Shown here piece after piece: positions 1-5,809 of a stretch of DNA of 20,956 nucleotides. A model generated the notes under the pieces. It was not told the DNA's origin and did no database searches. It saw only the letters and a program-made list of their open reading frames with translations. How positions within the stretch are numbered: the first letter of the stretch is position 1; each line of letters starts with the position of its first letter. The DNA is from a virus: positions 6,393 to 27,348 of the IMG/VR virus record IMGVR_UViG_3300030110_000007, one strand, 5' to 3'. The position numbers were made by a program, and so were the translations under genes.

Positions 1-159
1 CACGATGAATACATAGGTTATCTGCGTGGAAACTCTTTAAAGTACCGCTGGCGCTATCGCTATAAGGGTAAGCCCATAGAAGACTTGTGTAAAGCAGAAT
101 GGTATGAAGATCGTTTGAAGAACTATTTGTTGAGGCACCCCAGTGAGCAGCTACGATAG
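1..159 (+). CDS. DUF3310-type protein, C-terminal fragment
   Basis: This frame is open from the first base of the window to a TAG, leaving a 52-residue C-terminus with no start in view. It contains GNSLKYRWRYRYKGKP followed by IEDLCKAEWYEDRL. This pattern (Asn/Lys-Tyr-x-x-Arg-Tyr-x-x-Lys-Gly-Lys then Asp-Leu-x-Lys-Ala-x-Trp-Tyr-x-x-Arg-Leu) is what I know of the DUF3310 family, common in phages and often found near nucleotide-metabolism genes. Its biochemical role is unsettled; some members are annotated as nucleotide kinase-like. The next gene starts 17 bases before this one ends, so the two are probably translated together. The family call rests on remembered motif shape, not on a search. 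Confidence 0.72.
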   Translation, partial: HDEYIGYLRGNSLKYRWRYRYKGKPIEDLCKAEWYEDRLKNYLLRHPSEQLR

Positions 160-322
160 AAAGGCAGAGCGTATAGAAAGGTTCCATAAAAAGAACAAAG
201 CTAAAGATAAGAAACAAAACAAAGCACGTACACGTAGCTACAGGCAGTCTCAACTAAAAGAAAAGGATGACTTAGATGACATTAAAGATTGGCAAGCAGG
301 ATTATTTAGGGATACAGATTGA
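143..322 (+). CDS. Small highly charged protein (GTG start) overlapping nrdA
   Basis: This 59-residue ORF starts with GTG at 143, with a GAGG ribosome-binding site at 132-135, and ends at TGA 320-322. It overlaps the 3' end of the DUF3310 gene by 17 nt and the 5' end of nrdA by 47 nt. The first two thirds are crowded with Lys and Arg (for example RIERFHKKNKAKDKKQNKAR) and the tail is acidic (KEKDDLDDIKDW). There is no membrane segment and no Cys. The charge pattern suggests nucleic-acid binding or simply a disordered linker protein; I do not recognise a function. The long overlap with nrdA leaves some chance that it is spurious, but the ribosome-binding site and the full use of otherwise empty sequence favour a real gene. 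Confidence 0.6.
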   Translation: MSSYDRKAERIERFHKKNKAKDKKQNKARTRSYRQSQLKEKDDLDDIKDWQAGLFRDTD

Positions 323-2156
323 CTATGATAGAGAAGAACTGCTTGATACTTTTTCTTTAGAGACACTCAAAGACCGCTACTTTTGGGGAGATGAGACACA
401 TGCACAAGAAGCCTTCGCAAGAGCGTCCGTCTTTGGTGCAACGTATCAAGGATATACTGACTACAATCTTGCACAGCGACTTTATGGTTACGCAAGCAAG
501 GGCTGGTTCGGTTTTAGCACTCCTATACTTAGTAACGGGGGAACCTCGCGTGGCCTCCCTATTAGCTGTTTTCTCAATTATGTTCCTGATTCAAGGCGCG
601 GCCTCTCTGATCACTATGATGAGAACATATGGCTGGCAAGTGGAGGTGGAGGCTTGGGTGGATATTGGGGTGATGTTAGAAGTAATGGCGTTTCAACTTC
701 TAACGGTAGTCAGTCTACTGGTAGCATCCCTTTCATGCACGTAGTTGACAGTCAGATGCTTGCCTTCAACCAAGGCGTAACAAGGAGAGGCTCTTATGCT
801 GCTTATATGGACATTACTCACCCAGAAGTTGAAGAGTTCATCGCTATGCGGAAGACTACTGGCGGTGATCTTAATCGTAAGTGTCTTAACCTACACAACG
901 GAATTACAATAACAGATGACTTTCTTGCTGCTGTAAGAAACGATGACCAATGGCGACTGATAGATCCTAAATCTAAACAAGCAATCAAAACTTTAGATGC
1001 TAGAGACTTATGGTGGCAGCTAATATACACAAGAGCAGAGACAGGTGAACCATACATAGTAAACCTAGACCGCTGTAACGAGGCTCTACCGCAGTCTCAG
1101 AGGGACATGGGACTACAGGTGCATCAGAGTAACTTATGTTCTGAGATCACGCTACCTACCAGTGAAGAGCGTACAGCAGTGTGCTGCTTGTCTAGTGTTA
1201 ATCTAGAGTATTTTGATGAGTGGAAAGAAGACGATGTGTTTATTAGTGATCTAATTACAATGCTTGATAATGTATTAGAACACTTCATTGATAACGCTAC
1301 AGATGGAGATCATGCGTGGCATTGGTATGATACCTTCGAGGAGTTTAGTAAAGATGTTAAACAAGATAAAACAGGCTTTGCGAAAGCCGCTTATAGTGCA
1401 TATAGAGAACGGGCGATTGGTCTTGGAGCGATGGGTTTTCACAGTTACCTTCAACGTAATGGAATCCCTTTTGAAGGAATGTACGCCGCCAGCTTCAACA
1501 ATAGAGCTTTTAAACTCATCAAAGAAAGATCTCAAATTGCTTCCCAAATTTTGGCTAGAAACCGTGGGGAGGCTCCTGACATGGTTGGTAGTATCTGTCG
1601 TAATTCCCATCTGCTTGCTATTGCCCCTAATGCTAGTAGTAGTATTATATGTGGTGGAACAAGCCCTTCTATTGAGCCTACAAGGGCTAACGTATTTACG
1701 CACAAAACTCTTACGGGATCATACAAAGTAAAAAATAAATATTTGGAGGAGTTACTTGAGAAGAAAGGTATTAACAACGAACAAACGTGGAAAGATATTT
1801 CTGCTGCTGAAGGCTCTGTTAAAGACTTGGAAGAACTCACGGAAGAAGAAAAGGAAGTATTTAAAACAGCGCCTGAACTTAATCAGATTTGGATCATCGA
1901 ACACGCCTACCAGCGACAGAAGTACGTCTGCCAAGCGCAGTCAGTAAACCTGTTCTTTGAACCACCGCCAGCTACTGCACCACAGGAGGTACATGATGAG
2001 TATTTGGAATATGTTAATCATGTTCATTGGACAGGAGCTAACAAACTCAAATCTATGTATTACCTGCGAACTACAGCGGCTAGAAATACAGAGAATGTTA
2101 ACATTAAAATCCCAAGAATTAACTTAGAAGAGGAGTGTCTAAGTTGTGAAGGATAA
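276..2156 (+). CDS. nrdA: Ribonucleoside-diphosphate reductase large subunit, class Ia
   Basis: This catalytic alpha subunit reduces ribonucleotides to deoxyribonucleotides using a radical sent from NrdB. All key residues are visible. Cys98 (SCFLN) and Cys303 (VCCLSS) would be the active-site redox pair, and Cys288 in SNLCSE is the thiyl-radical Cys flanked by Asn286 and Glu290. Tyr595-Tyr596 (SMYYLRT) lie on the radical pathway, PNASSS (451-456) is the phosphate-binding loop, and Cys621/Cys624 form the C-terminal CxxC that relays reducing power from thioredoxin or glutaredoxin. At 626 aa it is shorter than the E. coli enzyme (about 760) because the N-terminal ATP-cone is missing, so dATP feedback at the overall-activity site should be absent. 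The start has AAGGA 8 nt upstream. The 3' end overlaps the next gene by 11 nt. Confidence 0.97.
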   Translation: MTLKIGKQDYLGIQIDYDREELLDTFSLETLKDRYFWGDETHAQEAFARASVFGATYQGYTDYNLAQRLYGYASKGWFGFSTPILSNGGTSRGLPISCFLNYVPDSRRGLSDHYDENIWLASGGGGLGGYWGDVRSNGVSTSNGSQSTGSIPFMHVVDSQMLAFNQGVTRRGSYAAYMDITHPEVEEFIAMRKTTGGDLNRKCLNLHNGITITDDFLAAVRNDDQWRLIDPKSKQAIKTLDARDLWWQLIYTRAETGEPYIVNLDRCNEALPQSQRDMGLQVHQSNLCSEITLPTSEERTAVCCLSSVNLEYFDEWKEDDVFISDLITMLDNVLEHFIDNATDGDHAWHWYDTFEEFSKDVKQDKTGFAKAAYSAYRERAIGLGAMGFHSYLQRNGIPFEGMYAASFNNRAFKLIKERSQIASQILARNRGEAPDMVGSICRNSHLLAIAPNASSSIICGGTSPSIEPTRANVFTHKTLTGSYKVKNKYLEELLEKKGINNEQTWKDISAAEGSVKDLEELTEEEKEVFKTAPELNQIWIIEHAYQRQKYVCQAQSVNLFFEPPPATAPQEVHDEYLEYVNHVHWTGANKLKSMYYLRTTAARNTENVNIKIPRINLEEECLSCEG

Positions 2157-2334
2157 AATAAAAAAAATTAAAGACATTATAGACTACTACGATCTGGCTG
2201 AAGATGAACGTAGATTAGAATTAAGAATATATAAAGTAAGATGGATATGGTATCACACTATACTTGCTGTAGGACTAGGCTTTGTGATTTGGCTACTATA
2301 CGAAATTAATAACAAACTTGGATTTTTAATATGA
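2146..2334 (+). CDS. Small single-pass membrane protein
   Basis: This 62-residue protein begins with GTG, with AGGAG 10 nt upstream inside the end of nrdA, which it overlaps by 11 nt. The first 34 residues are a charged helix (KDKIKKIKDII, then AEDERRLELRIYK). One hydrophobic segment follows at about residues 35-54 (WYHTILAVGLGFVIWLLYEI) and the tail is short. The positive charges before the segment suggest a cytoplasmic N-terminus. It belongs to the block of small genes between nrdA and nrdB and is immediately followed, with a 4-nt overlap, by a second membrane protein. I do not recognise the family. A role in envelope modification or superinfection exclusion is only a guess from its neighbours. 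Confidence 0.8.
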   Translation: MKDKIKKIKDIIDYYDLAEDERRLELRIYKVRWIWYHTILAVGLGFVIWLLYEINNKLGFLI

Positions 2335-2699
2335 AGTTTAAAGCAGCAATGATGTGGTTCTATTACACATGGGAATCTTTTATGAATTTGAAATACAATC
2401 CGTTTAGGTTCATTGGAGATGTAAGTATGCAGATGTATTTAATGGTCGTACTATCTATCGCATGGTCTGCCAGTTTCTGTGGCCTAATAGCTGGCTGGTC
2501 AGGGATCATACCCTTAATATGGGGTCATGTTCTAACAGTGTTTGCATTTTTTATGACCTATGCTACGTTTAAAGATGCTGAGAAAAACAACTCAGCATGG
2601 TTGATGAGGTGGAAAGAAGACTATAATCTACTTTCTGTATTTAAACGCCGGGGCAAGAATAAAAATATTTGCCAGTGGGACTTGGAGAAAGAAGCATGA
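2331..2699 (+). CDS. Two-helix integral membrane protein
   Basis: This 122-residue protein starts at an ATGA overlap with the preceding membrane protein. Its aromatic-rich N-terminus (MMWFYYTWESF) lies before two hydrophobic helices at about 33-54 and 58-79, joined by a very short Gly-Trp-Ser-Gly turn. A charged C-terminal tail of about 40 residues follows, containing KRRGKNK. The hairpin topology puts both ends on the same side, and the basic tail suggests that side is the cytoplasm. It is larger and less compact than a typical holin and is far from the lysis genes, so I do not call it a holin. It may work with the lipoprotein directly downstream. The function is unknown. Confidence 0.82.
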   Translation: MKFKAAMMWFYYTWESFMNLKYNPFRFIGDVSMQMYLMVVLSIAWSASFCGLIAGWSGIIPLIWGHVLTVFAFFMTYATFKDAEKNNSAWLMRWKEDYNLLSVFKRRGKNKNICQWDLEKEA

Positions 2700-2869
2700 A
2701 AATACTATTAGCATTATCTTTACTGTTGTTTACAGCGTGTAGCACTACGTCAGGCGACGTTAGCAAGTGGAAAAACATGGGGCCTGATCAGGTTCACTGT
2801 AAAAAACATGAATTTAAAATGTGCAGCTACTACGGCGCACTTTATATTTGTGAATGTAGGTTGGCATGA
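2696..2869 (+). CDS. Cysteine-rich small lipoprotein
   Basis: The start chosen is ATG 2696, which has GGAG at 2684-2687 and overlaps the previous stop as ATGA; a longer in-frame start at 2669 would bury the signal peptide. The 57-residue product has a classic lipoprotein signal (MKILLALSLLLFTAC) with lipobox Cys15. Ser at +2 predicts export to the outer membrane by the Lol system. The mature part, about 43 residues, carries four more cysteines (35, 43, 52, 54) that could form two disulfides in the periplasm. Phage lipoproteins of this size include Rz1 spanins and the T5 Llp superinfection-exclusion protein. It is not next to an Rz-like gene or the lysis cassette, so an exclusion-type role is the better guess, though unproven. 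Confidence 0.82.
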   Translation: MKILLALSLLLFTACSTTSGDVSKWKNMGPDQVHCKKHEFKMCSYYGALYICECRLA

Positions 2870-3123
2870 CGCAGCACCCAGCTTACAGAGCGCAGTTCTA
2901 CATACAGGAACTTAAAAAGTATTCAACTTGGCCTGAATATCTGGCATACTACAGGGAGCAAGATGATAAGATAATGCAGTTCAGTCACTACTGTATGCAG
3001 ATGTGGTCGAGCTACATGAATGACAAGATCAAGCAGAAAGAAGCGCCGCTTAGTTACAAGCAGTACATAAACAAGTACAAAGACTTATTGGAGGAGGGCT
3101 ACAATGATAGACCCAAAGATTAG
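2866..3123 (+). CDS. Hypothetical protein, aromatic-rich, 85 aa
   Basis: It starts with ATG in a 4-nt ATGA overlap with the lipoprotein gene, with AGG about 7 nt upstream. The 85 residues are soluble-looking and rich in Tyr, Gln and Lys (QFYIQELKKYSTWPEYLAYY is the most distinctive stretch). They are predicted largely helical, with no membrane segment and a single Cys (43). No catalytic motif is visible. The gene overlaps the next ORF by 20 nt, whose ribosome-binding site lies inside it. I do not recognise the family; it is supported as a gene by its place in an unbroken coupled operon. Confidence 0.72.
   Translation: MTQHPAYRAQFYIQELKKYSTWPEYLAYYREQDDKIMQFSHYCMQMWSSYMNDKIKQKEAPLSYKQYINKYKDLLEEGYNDRPKD
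3090..3098 (+). promoter_or_regulatory. Strong ribosome-binding site for the 67-aa gene
   Basis: GGAGGAGGG precedes ATG 3104 by five bases and lies inside the 85-aa gene. It is the strongest such site in the forward operon and settles the start of the downstream ORF. Confidence 0.75.
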
Positions 3124-3307
3124 CGCCATGAAACGCCTGTACAACGCTGAAATAGACGTATACAAGGCAGAGGTGCAGAACTATCTAGATAATCCTGTGG
3201 CTGTGGGTGAGCATGGTAACTTGATTGAGACTATGGACAAGCTTGTAGGTAAGATAGCTGAAGCTGAAGACAAGCTTATTGTGTTGGAGACACACTTTGA
3301 TGGGTAA
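3104..3307 (+). CDS. Small hypothetical protein, helical, 67 aa
   Basis: This is a 67-residue ORF with an excellent ribosome-binding site (GGAGGAGGG, 3090-3098) five bases before ATG 3104. The sequence is predicted almost wholly helical: an N-terminal helix (KRLYNAEIDVYKAEVQNYLD), a Pro/Gly-containing turn, and a second amphipathic helix (MDKLVGKIAEAEDKLIVLE). This suggests a helical hairpin that could dimerise. There are no Cys residues and no membrane segment. It overlaps both neighbours, as do the other genes of this operon. The function is not recognisable. Confidence 0.78.
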   Translation: MIDPKISAMKRLYNAEIDVYKAEVQNYLDNPVAVGEHGNLIETMDKLVGKIAEAEDKLIVLETHFDG

Positions 3308-3515
3308 GGTAATTAGTTTGATGCCTGAAGAAGCTACGGCTAACGAAGTTTTAGAGACTTGCAAAGATGAGTTTGAGCAGGTACTTATTATTGGCTGGAC
3401 TAAAGAAGACCTTATGAGTGCCAAGTCTACGGCTAGTTTAGATATAAAAGATATTATATACATGGTTGAAGTATTTAAGTCTGTTCTTATTACAGCGGGA
3501 CATAATGTAGAATGA
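3300..3515 (+). CDS. Small alpha/beta hypothetical protein, 71 aa
   Basis: The start is taken at ATG 3300 (MGKVISLMPEEA), with GGAG at 3286-3289; an earlier in-frame ATG at 3279 has no ribosome-binding site. The chain has a predicted beta strand with a Gly-Trp corner (QVLIIGWTKEDL), a Ser/Thr-rich loop (KSTASLD) and a final helix ending GHNVE. I recall short proteins of the same shape (an IxxGxxxDG strand, an SS/TAS loop, then an LLE-type helix) in many marine phage genomes, where they are annotated hypothetical. The gene ends in an ATGA overlap with the MazG-like gene. The function is unknown. Confidence 0.75.
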   Translation: MGKVISLMPEEATANEVLETCKDEFEQVLIIGWTKEDLMSAKSTASLDIKDIIYMVEVFKSVLITAGHNVE

Positions 3516-3817
3516 GTGATGAACTAATACACCTTATAAGCGTTTGGGCTATGCAGCGTGGTATAGTTAATAACAGCACACCTCTTGCACAGTTTGCCAA
3601 GCTTGTGTCTGAAATAGGAGAGCTAGGAGATAACATAGCCAAGCAGCGTGATGTTACTGATGACATCGGAGACTGTTTGGTGGTGTTAAACACATTAGCA
3701 ATTATGAACGACACCACCTTAGAACAATGCCTAAAGGTAGCGTATAATGATATTAAAGATCGTAAAGGACACATGAATAGTCATGGTGTCTTTATTAAAG
3801 AGGGAGATGTTGCATGA
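3512..3817 (+). CDS. MazG-like nucleotide pyrophosphohydrolase
   Basis: This 101-residue protein has the length and helix pattern of a single-domain phage MazG. Family members hydrolyse NTPs or dNTPs to the monophosphate with Mg2+ bound by an ExxE...ExxD acidic cluster. Here the cluster reads Glu34-I-G-Glu37 followed by Asp51-I-G-Asp54 in SEIGELGDNIAK and TDDIGDCLVVL. A helix LEQCLKVAYNDIKDRKG follows, which fits the usual LxxAxxEIxxRKG end. The canonical double Glu is Ser-Glu and the third Glu is Asp, so metal binding may be weaker than in the type enzyme. Between the reductase genes it could clean nucleotide pools or alter host ppGpp signalling, as proposed for cyanophage MazG. ATGA overlaps bind it to both neighbours. 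Confidence 0.8.
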   Translation: MSDELIHLISVWAMQRGIVNNSTPLAQFAKLVSEIGELGDNIAKQRDVTDDIGDCLVVLNTLAIMNDTTLEQCLKVAYNDIKDRKGHMNSHGVFIKEGDVA

Positions 3818-4785
3818 GCTTACTAGGAACTAGAGACTACTACAAACCGTTTGACCATCCTTGGATGTTCGACTACTACTCACAACAGAATCAGATGCAC
3901 TGGTTCCCAGAGGATGTGCCGCTGCACAATGATGTGAAAGATTGGCAGACAATGACTGATGAGGAAAAGAACCTATTGACTCAGATATTCCGTCTGTTTA
4001 CACAGTCTGATGTAGACGTAGGTGCTGGGTACGTTGACAGGTACATGCGTATCTTCAAAAAGCCTGAAGCGCGTATGATGATGTCTGCATTTGCGAATAT
4101 GGAGTCCATACATCAACACGCCTACAGCCTACTATTAGACACTGTAGGTATGCCAGAGGTGGAATATAAGGCGTTTGCAGAGTATGAGGCTATGGCAGAC
4201 AAGCATGACTATATTAACGCTGTAAAGGTTGCTAGGGGTGATAAGAAGTCTATTGCTAAAGCCCTCGCTATCTATTCAGGATTTACTGAGGGCTTGCAAC
4301 TCTTTAGCAGCTTTATCATATTGCTAAACTTCCCTCGCTTTGGGAAGATGAAAGGTATGGGACAAATCATTACTTACAGTATACGCGATGAGTCTATGCA
4401 CGTAGAAGCAATGACAAAGCTATTCAGGGAGTTCATGCAGGAAAATATTGACCTGTGGACTGATGACTTTAAGAAAGAAATATATCAGGCATGTCGAGAG
4501 ATGGTTGACCTAGAAGATAGGTTCTTGGACTTGGTGTTTGAGCAGGGTGACATACTCGGCCTAACTAAGAAAGAGATGCAACAATACATCAGATATATTG
4601 CTGACCGTCGCCTGTTACAGCTAGGACTGAAGCCTAACTATGGGGTTAAAAATAATCCGTTGAACTGGCTTGACGATGTGTTAGGTGTGGAGCATCAAAA
4701 CTTCTTTGAAGGCCGTGCAACTACCTACATGAAGGCTGGCTTACGTGGTGACGTTGGCAAAGTTTCCTTTAGTAAGGTTGCCTAA
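3814..4785 (+). CDS. nrdB: Ribonucleoside-diphosphate reductase small subunit, class Ia
   Basis: This beta subunit of class Ia reductase holds the di-iron centre and the tyrosyl radical used by NrdA. The full ligand set is present: Asp66 (TQSDVD), Glu97 and His100 (MESIH), Glu159 (GFTEGLQ), and Glu193 with His196 (RDESMH). The radical Tyr104 sits four residues after His100, the E. coli spacing. The length, 323 aa, is normal for the subunit without extra domains; there is no N-terminal ATP-cone. The C-terminal tail, used to dock on NrdA, ends KVSFSKVA. GGAG lies 7 nt before the start and ATGA overlaps the MazG-like gene. Together with nrdA it makes a complete reductase, but no thioredoxin or glutaredoxin gene is visible here. 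Confidence 0.97.
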   Translation: MSLLGTRDYYKPFDHPWMFDYYSQQNQMHWFPEDVPLHNDVKDWQTMTDEEKNLLTQIFRLFTQSDVDVGAGYVDRYMRIFKKPEARMMMSAFANMESIHQHAYSLLLDTVGMPEVEYKAFAEYEAMADKHDYINAVKVARGDKKSIAKALAIYSGFTEGLQLFSSFIILLNFPRFGKMKGMGQIITYSIRDESMHVEAMTKLFREFMQENIDLWTDDFKKEIYQACREMVDLEDRFLDLVFEQGDILGLTKKEMQQYIRYIADRRLLQLGLKPNYGVKNNPLNWLDDVLGVEHQNFFEGRATTYMKAGLRGDVGKVSFSKVA

Positions 4786-4786
4786 A

Positions 4787-4993
4787 ATGGAGGGTAATAT
4801 TATAAGCTTTAAAGTATTTGTAAACTCTAAGGGTCAGGTTATGAGTGAATATAGTAAACTGCCAGTTGAAAAGCTAGGCACTATATTTGAAGATGATGAT
4901 ATACCCTTAGTAAAAAAAATATTAAATGAAGTAGATACTAAAGTAGGATCACTACACAGTCATTTAGAAAAAGAACTAGAAGCTTTAAACTGA
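4787..4993 (+). CDS. Small hypothetical protein after nrdB, 68 aa
   Basis: The start is taken at ATG 4787, two bases after the nrdB stop, with AAGG at 4774-4777. The in-frame ATG at 4745 lies inside nrdB and adds an unlikely N-terminus. The 68 residues contain a beta-like N-terminal part (NIISFKVFVNSKGQ), an acidic linker (FEDDDIP) and a C-terminal amphipathic helix (SLHSHLEKELEAL). There is no known motif. It is the last gene of the forward operon, and its final 9 bases overlap the end of the oppositely oriented 69-aa ORF. The function is unknown. Confidence 0.72.
   Translation: MEGNIISFKVFVNSKGQVMSEYSKLPVEKLGTIFEDDDIPLVKKILNEVDTKVGSLHSHLEKELEALN
4985..4993. other. Convergent junction of the two transcription modules
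   Basis: The last forward stop (4991-4993) and the last reverse stop (4985-4987) overlap, so the early and late operons meet tail to tail with no spacer. I looked on both sides for a GC-rich stem followed by a T run, as expected for a bidirectional terminator. I found only a weak GTAC...GTAC stem near 5050, with no T tract. Confidence 0.6.
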
Positions 4994-5194
4994 AATGTTT
5001 ACGGTCTGGGATGATGAAGATACATTGCGTACACTTATTGTCCCATGATCGTACTGATAGTACACAGTTCTGAAAACAGTAGTATCAATTCTATTAGTAC
5101 CCCCAGTAGTATCACTAACCACGTTATGGCGTGTCTGCGTATCAACGTAGCTGTTCAATAACATGTTTGAGATAGGTGATACAGGGCCTACCAT
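4985..5194 (-). CDS. Ser/Thr-rich hypothetical protein, 69 aa
   Basis: This is a 69-residue reverse ORF whose ATG overlaps the previous stop in the sequence AAATGGTAG, consistent with translational coupling; no clear ribosome-binding site is seen. The composition is unlike the Lys-rich genes upstream: many Ser, Thr and Val residues and an alternating pattern at the end (VRNVSSSSQTVNISV), suggesting beta strands. This looks like a small beta-structured protein or a fragment of a virion surface protein. It runs right up to the convergent junction and overlaps the forward gene by 9 nt. The lack of a ribosome-binding site keeps confidence moderate. Confidence 0.5.
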   Translation of the reverse strand: MVGPVSPISNMLLNSYVDTQTRHNVVSDTTGGTNRIDTTVFRTVYYQYDHGTISVRNVSSSSQTVNISV

Positions 5195-5475
5195 TTGACA
5201 CGGTTCGCCCAGTATGCCGCACTCATCTTACCCTTCTTAATGTTCGCACGGTGCCTTGCTTTGAAGCTGGCACGTTTCTTTTTCATTCGATCAGACTCTC
5301 CGGGCTTAGGCTTCCCCGCTGTACTGGCTCCCTGCTGCCCAAAGCGTATCGTCTTTATTTTGTCTCCTTCCTTTGCCACAACAATATGCGACTTCGTAGG
5401 ATGCTTTGGAGTCCTTTTGGGTTTGTTAAAGCCTGATACACCTGCGCGTTCTAAACGTGGGTCTTTCTTACTCAT
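5188..5475 (-). CDS. Small basic conserved phage protein, 95 aa
   Basis: This 95-residue protein has 28 Lys/Arg against 6 Asp/Glu. It has a Pro/Lys-rich N-terminus (FNKPKRTPKHPTKSH), a short strand-turn-strand (HIVVAKEGDKIKTIRFGQQG), and a basic C-terminal end ARHRANIKKGKMSAAYWANR closing in VKW. I recall closely similar proteins, including the SAAYWA...VKW ending, in many marine phages, always annotated hypothetical. The small beta unit with basic tails suggests nucleic-acid binding, but no named domain is evident. AGGA lies about 8 nt before the ATG, which overlaps the preceding stop as ATGA. It is part of a run of consecutive basic genes placed after lysis. Confidence 0.82.
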   Translation of the reverse strand: MSKKDPRLERAGVSGFNKPKRTPKHPTKSHIVVAKEGDKIKTIRFGQQGASTAGKPKPGESDRMKKKRASFKARHRANIKKGKMSAAYWANRVKW

Positions 5476-5720
5476 GACTTTTTCCTATATTGTCGAGTCT
5501 TCTTTGCAATCTTTTTGGGTTGTTTACTAAACTGTTTACCCTTAGCTGTATCCTCACGTTTCTTTTTAGTAGTAGCCGCATACTCCTTAGATGACAAAGA
5601 CTTGATGGCCTTCTCAGGCAGATAACGCTCTCCAGTTTCACTAGACTTCTTACCTGACTTGGTACGCCACTTTTGTTTTGTCCAAGCTTTAAGACTTCTT
5701 TGACTTTTTTTCAGTGCCAT
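5472..5720 (-). CDS. Very basic small protein (DUF5872-like), 82 aa
   Basis: Of 82 residues, 29 are Lys or Arg and only 6 are acidic. Recognisable elements are SLKAWTKQKWRTKSGKKS, TGERYLPEKAIKSLSSKEYA and a Lys-rich tail (QPKKIAKKTRQYRKKS). The Trp-Thr-x-Gln-x-Trp-Arg-Thr-Lys-Ser-Gly then GERYLP then SSxEYAAT layout matches a family I remember from marine phages, other bacteria and giant viruses, possibly Pfam DUF5872; I am unsure of the number. The role is unproven; charge and aromatic content fit DNA or RNA binding. Its start overlaps the stop of the 29-aa microprotein as TAATG. Confidence 0.82.
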   Translation of the reverse strand: MALKKSQRSLKAWTKQKWRTKSGKKSSETGERYLPEKAIKSLSSKEYAATTKKKREDTAKGKQFSKQPKKIAKKTRQYRKKS

Positions 5721-5809
5721 TATTGGTTATGCCTTTTATCCTGTTGTTGTCTAATCCACTCTGCAAGTTCTTCTTTACTTTGTTTTTCTTGCTGTACTTG
5801 TTTTGCCAT
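5720..5809 (-). CDS. 29-aa microprotein
   Basis: This short ORF reads ATG at 5809-5807 to TAA at 5722-5720. The product is MAKQVQQEKQSKEELAEWIR plus nine residues ending in RHNQ. GAGGAGG sits four bases before the ATG, one of the strongest ribosome-binding sites in the window. The stop overlaps the next ATG as TAATG, and without this ORF there would be a gap between otherwise touching genes. It overlaps the 3' end of the 100-aa basic gene by 35 nt. The peptide is predicted to be one charged amphipathic helix. The strong site could instead serve only to bring ribosomes to the downstream gene, so its status as a protein needs proof. Confidence 0.55.
   Translation of the reverse strand: MAKQVQQEKQSKEELAEWIRQQQDKRHNQ

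Noticed and set aside
391-744. 117-aa hydrophobic ORF in another frame of nrdA
   Set aside because: It lies wholly inside nrdA, whose conserved Cys98 and glycine-rich motifs are encoded over the same bases, and it has no convincing ribosome-binding site. Its hydrophobicity is a frame-shift artefact.
1275-1840. Several antisense and sense ORFs of 100-147 aa within nrdA
   Set aside because: They are shadows of the nrdA reading frame; none has protein-like motifs or a start signal.
2331-2699. Two-helix protein as a second holin
   Set aside because: It is in the early operon, has a long charged tail and no endolysin next to it; the GTA-type holin at 6746-7135 explains lysis better.
2696-2869. 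Lipoprotein as an Rz1 outer spanin
   Set aside because: There is no overlapping or adjacent Rz-like gene and it is Cys-rich instead of Pro-rich.
5035-5065. Possible terminator hairpin at GTAC...GTAC
   Set aside because: The stem is four base pairs with no T run, too weak to call.
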